Source: Chryseobacterium taklimakanense
Lineage (GTDB): Bacteria; Bacteroidota; Bacteroidia; Flavobacteriales; Weeksellaceae
Direction: 5' to 3'
Length of the DNA: 64,000 nt
Assembly: GCF_900187185.1 (NCBI RefSeq)
Contig: NZ_LT906465.1
Coordinates: 744,001-808,000, forward strand
The notes under the pieces were generated by a model. It had not been told where the DNA came from and searched no databases. It saw only the letters and a program-made list of their open reading frames with translations. This document shows positions 1 to 8,135 of this stretch, one piece after another. Numbering within the stretch: position 1 is the stretch's first letter; each line of letters opens with the position of its first letter. The position numbers and the translations under genes were made by a program.

Positions 1-196
1 CATTCTGGTCGTAATCATGCACAAAACCGCGGACAATTCCACTTTCCAAAATGTAGTATTCCGCTGAAATCTCGCCTTCGCGAAGCAGAAATTCATTCTT
101 TTTAAATTCAGTACGCTGATGTTTCGACGCAAGTTTTTCCAAATCGTTTTCGGAAAGTAAAGGATGCTGGTAAACAAACTTGAGATTCTGCTGCAT
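1..196 (-). CDS. Crp/Fnr-family transcriptional regulator, N-terminal fragment
   Basis: The minus strand reads from an ATG at 196 to the window edge, giving the first 65 residues of a cyclic-nucleotide-binding-fold regulator. Residues such as HPLLSENDLEKLAS, a basic strand and LREGEISAEYYILESGIVRG match the start of the beta-roll sensor domain of Crp/Fnr proteins, with the conserved Gly-Glu and the YYIL.SG.VR pattern. The DNA-binding helix-turn-helix lies outside the window, so ligand and targets cannot be judged. Flavobacterial proteins of this type often lack the cAMP-contacting residues; that cannot be tested here. The family call is fairly firm, the role unknown. Confidence 0.75.
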   Translation of the reverse strand, partial: MQQNLKFVYQHPLLSENDLEKLASKHQRTEFKKNEFLLREGEISAEYYILESGIVRGFVHDYDQN

Positions 197-262
197 CGAT
201 AAATTTGCACTTAAAATTAAAAAAAGACATTGGAAAATATCATTTTCAGGCCACAGTTATTA

Positions 263-1480
263 TTAAAACAAACTCAACTGGATTCCGCCATTCCCTAAAT
301 TTCCTTTCGATGGTTTCGCATCACCAAAAACCGTTTTCCCGCCAAAACGCCAGGAGTTTTCGCGTTCTTCTTCAATGACCTCCTGAATATTAAAATTTGG
401 TATAAAGTTTTCTTCGATTTTTAAATTGATTTCGTGTAACTTTTTCACGGCGTGGATTTTATCTGAATTTCCGAGTTTGGATTTTTCAATTCCCAATCTT
501 AAAATTTCCAGAGTTTCATCATAAACTTTTACAGGAACCGGAAACGGGTGGCCGTCTTTTCCGCCGTGGGCAAAGGAAAAACGTGCAGGATCCTTAAACC
601 TTGCCGGTGCGCCGTAAATCACCTCCGACACCAAAGCCAGACTTTGCATCGTACGCGGGCCGACGCCTTTTAACAATAATAATTCCTCGAAATTTTCGGG
701 TTGCATTTCCCTCGCCAAAGTGAGTGTTGCGCCAAGTCTTTTCAAATTGACATCCTCTGCGCGGACATCATGATGCGACGGCATAATCAGCGAAATTTCC
801 TTCATAATTTTTTCGGGTGCTCCGTGGGAAATTTCCATAATCCCGTTTCGGTTTTCCCGGGCATCGTGATGGGTGAGATTTAAAATTTCACCAACATTGA
901 CGCCTTCAATTCCCTGATGTGGCTCATCTACAAAGGATTTCAGATTTTCGGAATGCCAGTGGTAACGGCGTGCGGTTTTGTCCTGTGCATTCATGCCCTG
1001 TTGCACTACCGTCCATTTTCCTTCGTCACTCAGGATAAAATTATGTGTATAAAGTTGGTAACCGTCGAGAATGGCGGTATTGTCCACTTTTGCGGAAAGT
1101 TTGCTCGCACGCACCAGCTCGTTTCCGTTCAGTCCTGTTAGGTCTGCAATCTTCAGAAGTTCATGTGGTGTTTCTTTGGCGAATTTTCCTTTTCCGCCCG
1201 CAATGTATATTCCAAATTCTTTTGAATGAGGATTAATTGCCCGTTTCAGCGCGCCCATCACGGAGGTGGTAACGCCCGACGAATGCCAGTCCATTCCCAT
1301 CACCGCGCCAAGGCTTTGAAACCAAAACGGATCGCTCATCCGGCGCAACACCTCATCTTTTCCGTAATCTTCGAGCAAAACTTCAAAAACCGCAAGGCCA
1401 AGTCTTGACATGCGTTCGTACAGCCATTGTGGAACATAGCCATAGTGAAGCGGGAGGTTTGCGGAACCGGAGCGTTTCAT
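263..1480 (-). CDS. DUF763 domain protein
   Basis: A 405-residue cytoplasmic protein whose start MKRSGSANLPLHYG is the hallmark of the DUF763 family, which is known mainly from archaea and scattered bacteria and has no established biochemical role. Around residues 266-290 the stretch LLLLKGVGPRTMQSLALVSE resembles a helix-hairpin-helix DNA-binding motif, and it is followed by a conserved HGGKDGHPFPVP segment. No signal peptide or membrane segment is visible. The ATG at 1480 is preferred because the family motif begins at residue 1. It lies about 760 bp from Ku/LigD with tpx between them. A nucleic-acid role is inference from the HhH-like motif. Confidence 0.8.
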   Translation of the reverse strand: MKRSGSANLPLHYGYVPQWLYERMSRLGLAVFEVLLEDYGKDEVLRRMSDPFWFQSLGAVMGMDWHSSGVTTSVMGALKRAINPHSKEFGIYIAGGKGKFAKETPHELLKIADLTGLNGNELVRASKLSAKVDNTAILDGYQLYTHNFILSDEGKWTVVQQGMNAQDKTARRYHWHSENLKSFVDEPHQGIEGVNVGEILNLTHHDARENRNGIMEISHGAPEKIMKEISLIMPSHHDVRAEDVNLKRLGATLTLAREMQPENFEELLLLKGVGPRTMQSLALVSEVIYGAPARFKDPARFSFAHGGKDGHPFPVPVKVYDETLEILRLGIEKSKLGNSDKIHAVKKLHEINLKIEENFIPNFNIQEVIEEERENSWRFGGKTVFGDAKPSKGNLGNGGIQLSLF

Positions 1481-1592
1481 AAGTGTTCAGTGATTAATCT
1501 TTCGAGTTTAAATCTTACTTAAGACAGAAAATCAAAGATCTTCACATGGAAAACCTTTGATTTTACAGTTTGAATTTTTACGGTATCAGTAA

Positions 1593-2090
1593 TTATTTTG
1601 CGGCACTCAGTGCTGCCTCATAATTAGGCTCCTGTGTAATTTCAGGAACCTGCTCTGTGTAGATTACTTTATTATTTTCATCAGTTACGATAACCGCTCT
1701 TGAAAGCAGACCTTTCATAGGGCTATCAGTGATAGAAACGCCATAATCATCACCGAAAGTTCCTCTGAAATCCGATAAGGTTTCTACGTGATCCAGACCT
1801 TCAGCAGCGCAAAATCTGCCCAGCGCAAACGGTAAATCCTTAGAGACGTTGATAACCACAGTGTTTTCCAAATTTCCAGCCTCTTCATTGAATTTTCTTG
1901 CAGAAGACGCGCAAACTCCGGTATCAATCGACGGGAAAATATTGAAGATTTTTTTCTTCCCGTCATAATCTGAAAGCTGCTTTACTTCAAGCTTTTCGTT
2001 TACCAGTGCGAAATCTTTTATCGACAGTCCATTTTCCGGCAAGTTGCCTATCGTGTTTACTGCATTACCTTTTAAGGTGATATTAGCCAT
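1593..2090 (-). CDS. tpx: Thiol peroxidase (atypical 2-Cys peroxiredoxin)
   Basis: 165 residues. Tpx reduces hydrogen peroxide and alkyl or lipid hydroperoxides in the cytoplasm using thioredoxin. The peroxidatic cysteine is Cys60 in DTGVCASSARKF and the resolving cysteine is Cys94 in GRFCAAEG, the spacing seen in E. coli Tpx (61 and 95). The open frame extends nine codons further upstream, but the family N-terminus MANITLKGN begins at the ATG at 2090. A TAnnTTTG-type box sits about 25 bp upstream. The gene is alone on its strand, divergent from the Ku/LigD block, which suits an oxidative-stress neighbourhood. Confidence 0.95.
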   Translation of the reverse strand: MANITLKGNAVNTIGNLPENGLSIKDFALVNEKLEVKQLSDYDGKKKIFNIFPSIDTGVCASSARKFNEEAGNLENTVVINVSKDLPFALGRFCAAEGLDHVETLSDFRGTFGDDYGVSITDSPMKGLLSRAVIVTDENNKVIYTEQVPEITQEPNYEAALSAAK

Positions 2091-2114
2091 AAGAATTTGT
2101 TTTAATGTTAATTT

Positions 2115-2122
2115 CAAAAATA
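2115..2122 (-). promoter_or_regulatory. Candidate -7 promoter box of tpx
   Basis: Minus-strand TATTTTTG fits the flavobacterial TAnnTTTG -7 element and lies 24 bp before the tpx ATG. No clear -33 TTG partner was found, so confidence is modest. Confidence 0.4.
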
Positions 2123-2238
2123 GGTATTTTAAAACTTAAATACTTGTAAGATTCGGTTAAATAATTCATAAATTTTAATGGTCCGAAGATTTGTCACGGT
2201 TTTTGATGTCTGCAAGTTACCATCACAAAGATAACATT

Positions 2239-3018
2239 ATGAGAGCAATCTGGAGCGGCGCCATCGGTTTTGGCCTGGTAAATATTCCCATCAAATTATA
2301 TTCGGCATCGGAAGAAAGCAGCATCGATCTCGATATGCTCGACAGCAAGGATTTCAGCAATATAAAATTCAAAAGGGTAAATGAAAAGACGGGCAAGGAA
2401 GTCGCTTACGAGAATATCGTAAAAGGCTATAAAATGGAAGACCGCTACATCGTTCTGGAAAAGGAAGATTTCGAAGCGGCATCACCTGAAAAATCCAAAA
2501 TCCTTTCCATAAAACAGTTTGTAAATCACGACGATATAGATCCTGCGTATTTTGAAACGCCTTACTTCCTCGAACCGCAAAAAAACAGCGAGGAAGCCTA
2601 CAAACTTCTCCTGAAATCTTTGGTAAAAACAAAAATGGCCGGCATCGGAACATTTATTTTAAGAGAAAAAGAAATCCTGTGCCTTGTAAGGCCTTACGAA
2701 AACAAAATCCTGATGGTGAACCGGATGCGGTTCCCACAGGAGTTGCGCTCCTACGAAGACCTGAACATTCCCGCCGGAAAAAATCCTAAAGAAGAAGAAC
2801 TGAAAATGGCCGAAAGCCTGATCAGGCAACTTGCCACGGATTTCACTCCGGAAAAATTCAAGGATACTTATCATGATGATCTGATGAAAATCATTAATCA
2901 AAAAGCCAAAGGCAAAGCCGTGAAAATCGATGAACCAGCCGAAAAGCAAACGGCACCAAGTGATCTAATGGCGATGCTTAAAGCCAGTCTGGAAGCAGGA
3001 AAAAAAGCAACCGGATAA
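2239..3018 (+). CDS. ku: Ku protein (non-homologous end joining)
   Basis: 259 residues. Bacterial Ku is a homodimeric ring that binds double-strand DNA ends and recruits LigD. The start MRAIWSGAIGFGLVNIPIKL is diagnostic of bacterial Ku and fixes the ATG at 2239; a longer frame beginning with TTG at 2191 has no family support. The mid-protein YFETPYFLEP and the RQLATDFTPEKFKDTYHDDL segment are also typical. The basic C-terminal tail (KAKGKAVK and a terminal GKKATG) matches the DNA-binding extension of many Ku proteins. LigD follows 43 bp downstream on the same strand, the classic two-gene NHEJ arrangement. Confidence 0.96.
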   Translation: MRAIWSGAIGFGLVNIPIKLYSASEESSIDLDMLDSKDFSNIKFKRVNEKTGKEVAYENIVKGYKMEDRYIVLEKEDFEAASPEKSKILSIKQFVNHDDIDPAYFETPYFLEPQKNSEEAYKLLLKSLVKTKMAGIGTFILREKEILCLVRPYENKILMVNRMRFPQELRSYEDLNIPAGKNPKEEELKMAESLIRQLATDFTPEKFKDTYHDDLMKIINQKAKGKAVKIDEPAEKQTAPSDLMAMLKASLEAGKKATG

Positions 3019-3061
3019 GCGGCCATGAAATTTCAAACAAAAAATTTTTAAAAAAAATGCG

Positions 3062-5602
3062 ATGTCACTAAAAGAATACAACGAAAAGCGTGATTTCAAG
3101 CAGACTGCAGAACCCGAAGGCATTGCCGAGACTTCTGGCGAGAAACTCCGTTTTGTGGTTCAGCGGCATGCGGCGTCGCATCTGCATTACGACTTCCGGC
3201 TGGAAATGGACGGGGTGCTGAAAAGTTGGGCCGTTCCAAAAGGCCCGTCATTAAACCCCAAAGACAAACGCCTTGCAATGCATGTGGAAGATCATCCTTT
3301 TTCTTACCGCACTTTCGAGGGAACAATACCGAAAGGAAATTACGGCGCCGGTGAAGTAGAAATTTGGGATGAAGGCTGGTATGAACCTTTAAACAAAATA
3401 AAAGGCAAAACCGATGACATGGTCATGCGCGCCGAACTGCACAGGGAAAGCCTGAAATTCATCATGCACGGCAAAAAACTGCAGGGCGAATTTGCTCTGG
3501 TAAAAATTAAAAACTCTGCCGACGGTAAATCCTGGCTGCTCATCAAACATAAAGACGAATTTGCGACCGAGTTTTACGATGCTGAAGAACACACCGCCAA
3601 AAACTCAAAAGTTACTGCAGCACTCCATAAAAAAGACGGAGAAAAGGTTTCTGAAAGCACTGGAAAAACTTACCGGAACTACGCCCCTGCTCTTTCTAAA
3701 GAAAAGAAGCTGAAGCAATTCATCGAGCCTATGCTGGCAAAAAATTCGGACAATAAACCTTTTGACGGCAAGGACTGGGCTTTTGAAATAAAATGGGACG
3801 GTTACCGCGCGGTTGCAGATCTGCGCGACGGAATACAGTTGTACTCGAGGAACGGACTGGATTTTTCTGGAAAATTCAAAAAAATTGTTAACCAGTTGGG
3901 TTTGCAGGAGCACGAAATGGTCTTAGACGGCGAAGTTGTAGCGTATGATGACAAAGGAAAACCGAATTTCCAGTGGCTGCAGAATATTGGTGAGCGGCCA
4001 AATGTGAACCTGATTTACCAGGTCTTTGATATTTTATTTTTAAATGGCCACTCCACCAGAAGTTTAAGCTTCCTCGAACGGAAAGAACTTCTTAAAGGCG
4101 CACTGAAAGAAACGGAGAATATCAAATACTGCGACCACATCCTCGAAAAAGGAAAAGAGTTTTTCCGGCTTGCCGAAGATATGGGTTTGGAAGGCATCAT
4201 AGCCAAAAAAACGGAAAGCACATACACCGACGGCATCCGAAGTTCGGAATGGATTAAGGTGAAAACGCAGCAAACCGATGAAGTCATCATTTGTGGATAC
4301 ACTGAACCGAAAGGCGCCAGAAAAAACTTTGGCTCCCTGATTCTCGGACAGTTTCAGGATGGTGAACTTACCTTTTCCGGCCACATCGGAACCGGATTTT
4401 CAGATAAAACCTTAAAGGAACTTTTTGAACTGATGAAGCCTTTGGTAACAGATCAATCACCTTTCAAAAAAATCCCGAAAACCAACGAAAAACCAACCTG
4501 GCTTAAACCTGAACTTATCGCCGAAATCAAATATTCTGAAAAGACTAAAGACGGCATTTTCAGACATCCTGTTTTCCTGCATTTAAGGGAAGACAAAGTG
4601 GTTGAAGATGTGAAAAGTGACGAACAAATCCCCGAGGAGACCATGGAAAAGGAGACACCAAAAGCCGTAAAAAAAGAACCTGCAGCAAGAGAGAACGAAT
4701 CTAAAACAAAAATTGGCAAACAGGAAGTAAAACTGACCAACCAAAACAAAATTTATTTCCCGAAAGACGGTGTTACCAAAGGTGATGTGGTGGCATATTA
4801 CCAAAGCGTGGCAGAATTCATTTTACCTCACCTTAAAAACCGAGCACAGTCTTTAAATCGTTTCCCGAACGGTATTGACGGAATGAGTTTCTACCAGAAA
4901 GACGCCGCCGATGAAACTCCCGACTGGATTGAAACCCACAAAATATATTCCGACAGCAATGATAAATACATCAATTATATCATCTGTAACGATGCTGCCA
5001 CCCTCGCCTACCTCAACAATTTGGGCTGCATTGAAATGAATGTCTGGACGAGCAGAATTGATGATATCGAAAATCCGGATTACCTCGTTCTAGACCTCGA
5101 TCCCTCTGACAATAATACTTTTGACGACGTCATCGTGACCGCAAACGAAGTAAAAAAGATTTTAGATAAAGCAAAAATAGAAGGGTACCCGAAAACTTCC
5201 GGAAGTTCGGGCATCCATGTTTATATTCCAATGGGCAGCGAATATTCTTTTGAACAGGTTAAAAATTTTGGCCACGTCCTGATGCAGCAGGTTCAGCAAA
5301 ACCTTCCTGATATCACAACCCTGGAAAGAAGCCTTCAGAAAAGGGACAAGAATAAGATCTACCTTGATTATCTGCAAAACCGCCGCGGACAAACATTGGC
5401 GAGTGTTTACAGTTTAAGGCCGAAGAACGGTGCGCCCGTTTCAATGGCTTTGGAATGGAAAGAAGTGAAATCCGGACTTAAACCCACCGATTGGAACATC
5501 GAAAATGCTTTGGCGAGAATCGAGAAAAAAGGCGACCTGTTTCTTCCGACCTTAAATAAAGGAATAGACATGCTGAAGGCCATTGAAAACCTTCAGAAAT
5601 AG
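3062..5602 (+). CDS. ligD: Multifunctional DNA ligase D (PE-LIG-POL)
   Basis: 846 residues carrying all three NHEJ activities in the order phosphoesterase, ligase, polymerase. The 3'-phosphoesterase domain (about 25-185) has HLHYDFRLE with His42, Asp44, Arg46, plus His78 and Tyr82. The ATP-dependent ligase core begins near 225 with EPMLAK; the nucleotidyl lysine is Lys244 in KWDGYR. After a charged linker (about 520-560, rich in Glu and Lys), the primase-like polymerase domain runs to the end, with metal ligands Asp678 and Asp680 in LDLDPSD. Domain order is that of Pseudomonas LigD rather than mycobacterial LigD. The nearby out-of-frame ATG at 3057 leads to an immediate stop. Confidence 0.97.
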   Translation: MSLKEYNEKRDFKQTAEPEGIAETSGEKLRFVVQRHAASHLHYDFRLEMDGVLKSWAVPKGPSLNPKDKRLAMHVEDHPFSYRTFEGTIPKGNYGAGEVEIWDEGWYEPLNKIKGKTDDMVMRAELHRESLKFIMHGKKLQGEFALVKIKNSADGKSWLLIKHKDEFATEFYDAEEHTAKNSKVTAALHKKDGEKVSESTGKTYRNYAPALSKEKKLKQFIEPMLAKNSDNKPFDGKDWAFEIKWDGYRAVADLRDGIQLYSRNGLDFSGKFKKIVNQLGLQEHEMVLDGEVVAYDDKGKPNFQWLQNIGERPNVNLIYQVFDILFLNGHSTRSLSFLERKELLKGALKETENIKYCDHILEKGKEFFRLAEDMGLEGIIAKKTESTYTDGIRSSEWIKVKTQQTDEVIICGYTEPKGARKNFGSLILGQFQDGELTFSGHIGTGFSDKTLKELFELMKPLVTDQSPFKKIPKTNEKPTWLKPELIAEIKYSEKTKDGIFRHPVFLHLREDKVVEDVKSDEQIPEETMEKETPKAVKKEPAARENESKTKIGKQEVKLTNQNKIYFPKDGVTKGDVVAYYQSVAEFILPHLKNRAQSLNRFPNGIDGMSFYQKDAADETPDWIETHKIYSDSNDKYINYIICNDAATLAYLNNLGCIEMNVWTSRIDDIENPDYLVLDLDPSDNNTFDDVIVTANEVKKILDKAKIEGYPKTSGSSGIHVYIPMGSEYSFEQVKNFGHVLMQQVQQNLPDITTLERSLQKRDKNKIYLDYLQNRRGQTLASVYSLRPKNGAPVSMALEWKEVKSGLKPTDWNIENALARIEKKGDLFLPTLNKGIDMLKAIENLQK

Positions 5603-5706
5603 GGCTTTTCTTACACGATTTCTGCCGGCTTTTTTAAAATTACAACAATTTCTTTTGTTGGTTGAATCTTTGCTGAAACTCTTTCACATTAAAAAAATAA
5701 AATATT

Positions 5707-5871
5707 ATGAAACGATTCAGCATTTACTCAGTATTGGCAATCCTGTTATTTTCCCTAACATCGTGTGAAGCCGTTGGTACTGTATTCGAAGCCGGCAAAT
5801 GGTACGGAATCATCCTTGCCGTAATCATCGTGGGGGTATTGTTTTTCCTTTTCGGAAGGGGTAAAAAATAA
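5707..5871 (+). CDS. Small predicted lipoprotein with one membrane segment
   Basis: 54 residues, not similar to any family I can name. It begins with a basic start and hydrophobic segment ending in a lipobox-like LTSC (Cys20), then a short linker and a second hydrophobic stretch IILAVIIVGVLFFLFG (about 35-50) followed by GRGKK. It may be a lipid-anchored or two-helix inner-membrane peptide. The stop lies six bases before the SDR start, so the two are probably co-transcribed downstream of ligD. The ATG at 5707 is preceded by an A-rich stretch rather than a Shine-Dalgarno. Function unknown. Confidence 0.7.
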   Translation: MKRFSIYSVLAILLFSLTSCEAVGTVFEAGKWYGIILAVIIVGVLFFLFGRGKK

Positions 5872-5877
5872 TTCCAG

Positions 5878-6738
5878 ATGCAAAAGAAAACAGCCCGTGC
5901 AGTGAGGCCGCCGCAGAGCCAGAACAAACCGGGAACCGAGAAAAAAATGAATCCGGTTCCTGAAAGCGAACCTGTGAACCAATCCGGCGGGAAACTTCAG
6001 GGTAAAGTAGCCATCATCACCGGCGGCGACAGCGGAATTGGTAAGGCGACCGCAATTCTCTTTGCACAGGAGGGCTGCGATGTCGTCATTCCTTATTTAA
6101 GTGAAACCACAGACGCCAAAGACACGCAGACCGAAGTTGAACAACTAGGGCAAAAATGTGTCCTGATAAAAGGTGATTTAGGCAAAGAACCCCACTGTAA
6201 AAAAGTCATTGATAAGACCATTTCCGAATTTGGGAAACTGGATATTTTAGTGAACAACGCTGCGAATCATTGGGAAAGCAAAAGTCTGGAAGACATCACG
6301 ACAGAACAGATGATGAAGACTTTCCATTCCAACGTTTTCTCTGTTTTTTGGCTGACTAAATTTGCTTTGAAACACTTGAAAAAAGGCGGCAGTATCATTA
6401 ACACGGTATCGGTTACGGCGTATCGTGGCAGCGGGCATCTCATTGATTATGCGTCCACAAAAGGAGCTGTTCTGGCCTTTACCCGAAGTCTTTCGGCAAA
6501 TCTTGCCGAGAAGGGAATTCGCGTCAATGCTGTTGCTCCCGGACCGATCTGGACCCCGCTCATCGCTTCGACGTTTTCGAAAAAGAAAGTTTCAGAATTT
6601 GGCAGCGATACGCCAATGAAACGTGCCGGACAACCCAATGAAGTGGCAACCTGCTTTCTGTTCCTGGCTTTAGAAGACTCTTCATATATCACAGGACAGG
6701 TGCTTCATCCCAACGGTGGTGAAATCGTGAACGGGTAA
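5878..6738 (+). CDS. Short-chain dehydrogenase/reductase, general-stress type
   Basis: 286 residues, classical SDR fold. The NAD(P)-binding TGGDSGIG motif lies at 48-55, NNAAN follows the fourth strand, and the catalytic Tyr191 and Lys195 sit in YASTK. A Pro/Lys-rich N-terminal extension of about 40 residues precedes the fold, as in Bacillus general-stress SDRs such as YdaD/YhdF (GspA39-like). PGPIWTPL after the catalytic loop and the C-terminal ITGQVLHPNGGEIVNG are typical of that subgroup. The substrate is unknown. It is packed between a mini-lipoprotein and an unknown gene in the repair block, so a stress role is likely but inferred. Confidence 0.88.
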   Translation: MQKKTARAVRPPQSQNKPGTEKKMNPVPESEPVNQSGGKLQGKVAIITGGDSGIGKATAILFAQEGCDVVIPYLSETTDAKDTQTEVEQLGQKCVLIKGDLGKEPHCKKVIDKTISEFGKLDILVNNAANHWESKSLEDITTEQMMKTFHSNVFSVFWLTKFALKHLKKGGSIINTVSVTAYRGSGHLIDYASTKGAVLAFTRSLSANLAEKGIRVNAVAPGPIWTPLIASTFSKKKVSEFGSDTPMKRAGQPNEVATCFLFLALEDSSYITGQVLHPNGGEIVNG

Positions 6739-6765
6739 AATTTTAAAACTTTAAATCAAATTATT

Positions 6766-7029
6766 ATGAAAATTAAATTGCAGGAAAACGAGGTTTCCAT
6801 CGTGAAACTTGGCGATTCCAAAGAAAATAACGGCGTATATACCAGAACTGTAACGTTTGAAATGAACGGCCGGCAGTTTGACCGCGAAATACTTCTGACG
6901 CCTAACGGAACCGGCGCAGATTATGGGGATTTTGATAATTTCTACGCGATGAACAAGGAAACTGTAGATGCGAGCCTCACAGAATATTTTTCTGAAAACC
7001 ACTCCTATCTTAACCAGCCGAACCCGTAA
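6766..7029 (+). CDS. Conserved-looking hypothetical protein, 87 residues
   Basis: Not recognised. A soluble, mildly acidic 87-residue protein with no signal peptide, cysteine or membrane segment; alternating short strands (EVSIVKLG, YTRTVTFEMNG, DREILLTPNG) suggest a small beta-rich fold. Its TAA is directly abutted by the ATG of the topoisomerase IB gene (taaATG), so translation of the two is probably coupled and this argues strongly that it is a real gene. It may be an accessory factor of the repair/topoisomerase block, but nothing in its sequence shows a function. Confidence 0.75.
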   Translation: MKIKLQENEVSIVKLGDSKENNGVYTRTVTFEMNGRQFDREILLTPNGTGADYGDFDNFYAMNKETVDASLTEYFSENHSYLNQPNP

Positions 7030-8133
7030 ATGCAAGACACGCCCTTAGACATCGTAAACGCGCTGAAACCTTCGAAAATCCTTAAAATAATGAAGGATCC
7101 GGTGAAATCTGCAAACGCCGTCGAACTGGTTTATACCAATGACCAGAGTGCGGAAGGCATTACCAGGAAAAAATATGGTAAGAAATTCCACTATTACCTT
7201 GATGGTGTGCGGATTAATGATCAGCAAGAAATCGCCAGAATTAACAAACTCGCCATTCCGCCGGCTTGGGAACAGGTATGGATCTGCGCTTTGAATAACG
7301 GACATCTTCAGGCGACCGGAATCGATGCGAGACAGCGCAAACAGTACCGCTACCATCCAGTTTGGAACGCTTTGCGCAACCATACCAAATTTTACAGGAT
7401 GCTGCAATTTGGCTATACTTTGCCGAAAATACGCCTTCAGATTGAACAGGATCTGTCGCTCGGGAAACTGGAGCAAAGAAAAGTACTGGCCGTTATTGTA
7501 AGTTTGATGGAGCGCACCAACATCAGAATCGGAAACAACGTTTACGAAAAACTTTACGGCTCATTTGGACTTACCACACTGAAAGACAAACATATCGATG
7601 TAAAGGGCGATAAGATTAAGTTTTCATTCAAAGGTAAAAAAGGAATTTACCACGATATCGATTTGAAAAACCGAAGACTCGCAAAAGCCGTCCAGAACTG
7701 CAAAGACATTCCCGGCAAAGAACTTTTCCAGTACTACGACGAAGACGGTAAACGCCACGCCGTGGACAGCGGAATGGTGAATTCCTACATTAAGGAAATC
7801 AGCGGTGACGACTTTACGGCAAAGGATTTCCGGACGTGGAGCGGAACTGTGAATGCTTTGATTGCTTTCAAAGAAATCGGCCTCGCAGAAAACAATAAGG
7901 AGTACAAATCAAAAGTAAAGGAAGCGCTTGAAAAAGTGGCCGAAAACCTCGGAAATACGGCTACGGTTTGCAGAAAATACTACGTGCATCCTTTAGTCAT
8001 CAATCTTTACGAAAACTCTTCCATTGAAAAATATCTGGATGAACTCGATAAAATTGAAGTAGATGACGGCAAATCGGGATTGACAAAAGAAGAGCAAATT
8101 GTAATGAAAATTCTGGAAAACGAAAAGCTTTAG
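7030..8133 (+). CDS. DNA topoisomerase IB (poxvirus type)
   Basis: 367 residues. The enzyme relaxes supercoils by a transient 3'-phosphotyrosyl link, without ATP. The N-terminal part has IPPAWEQVWICA and ATGIDARQRKQYRYHP, highly typical of bacterial TopIB; the catalytic part has RTNIRIGN and DFRTWSGT, and the nucleophile is Tyr318 in CRKYYVHP (Tyr317 precedes it, an unusual doublet). The start ATG overlaps nothing but follows the stop of the 87-residue gene without a gap, and the nei-like gene begins two bases after the stop. Bacterial TopIB is often found with NHEJ or stress genes, as here. Confidence 0.95.
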   Translation: MQDTPLDIVNALKPSKILKIMKDPVKSANAVELVYTNDQSAEGITRKKYGKKFHYYLDGVRINDQQEIARINKLAIPPAWEQVWICALNNGHLQATGIDARQRKQYRYHPVWNALRNHTKFYRMLQFGYTLPKIRLQIEQDLSLGKLEQRKVLAVIVSLMERTNIRIGNNVYEKLYGSFGLTTLKDKHIDVKGDKIKFSFKGKKGIYHDIDLKNRRLAKAVQNCKDIPGKELFQYYDEDGKRHAVDSGMVNSYIKEISGDDFTAKDFRTWSGTVNALIAFKEIGLAENNKEYKSKVKEALEKVAENLGNTATVCRKYYVHPLVINLYENSSIEKYLDELDKIEVDDGKSGLTKEEQIVMKILENEKL

Positions 8134-8135
8134 TT

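Noticed and set aside
2191-2238. Upstream extension of Ku to a TTG at 2191
   Set aside because: The family N-terminus MRAIWSGAIGFG begins at 2239; the 16 extra residues have no counterpart in bacterial Ku.
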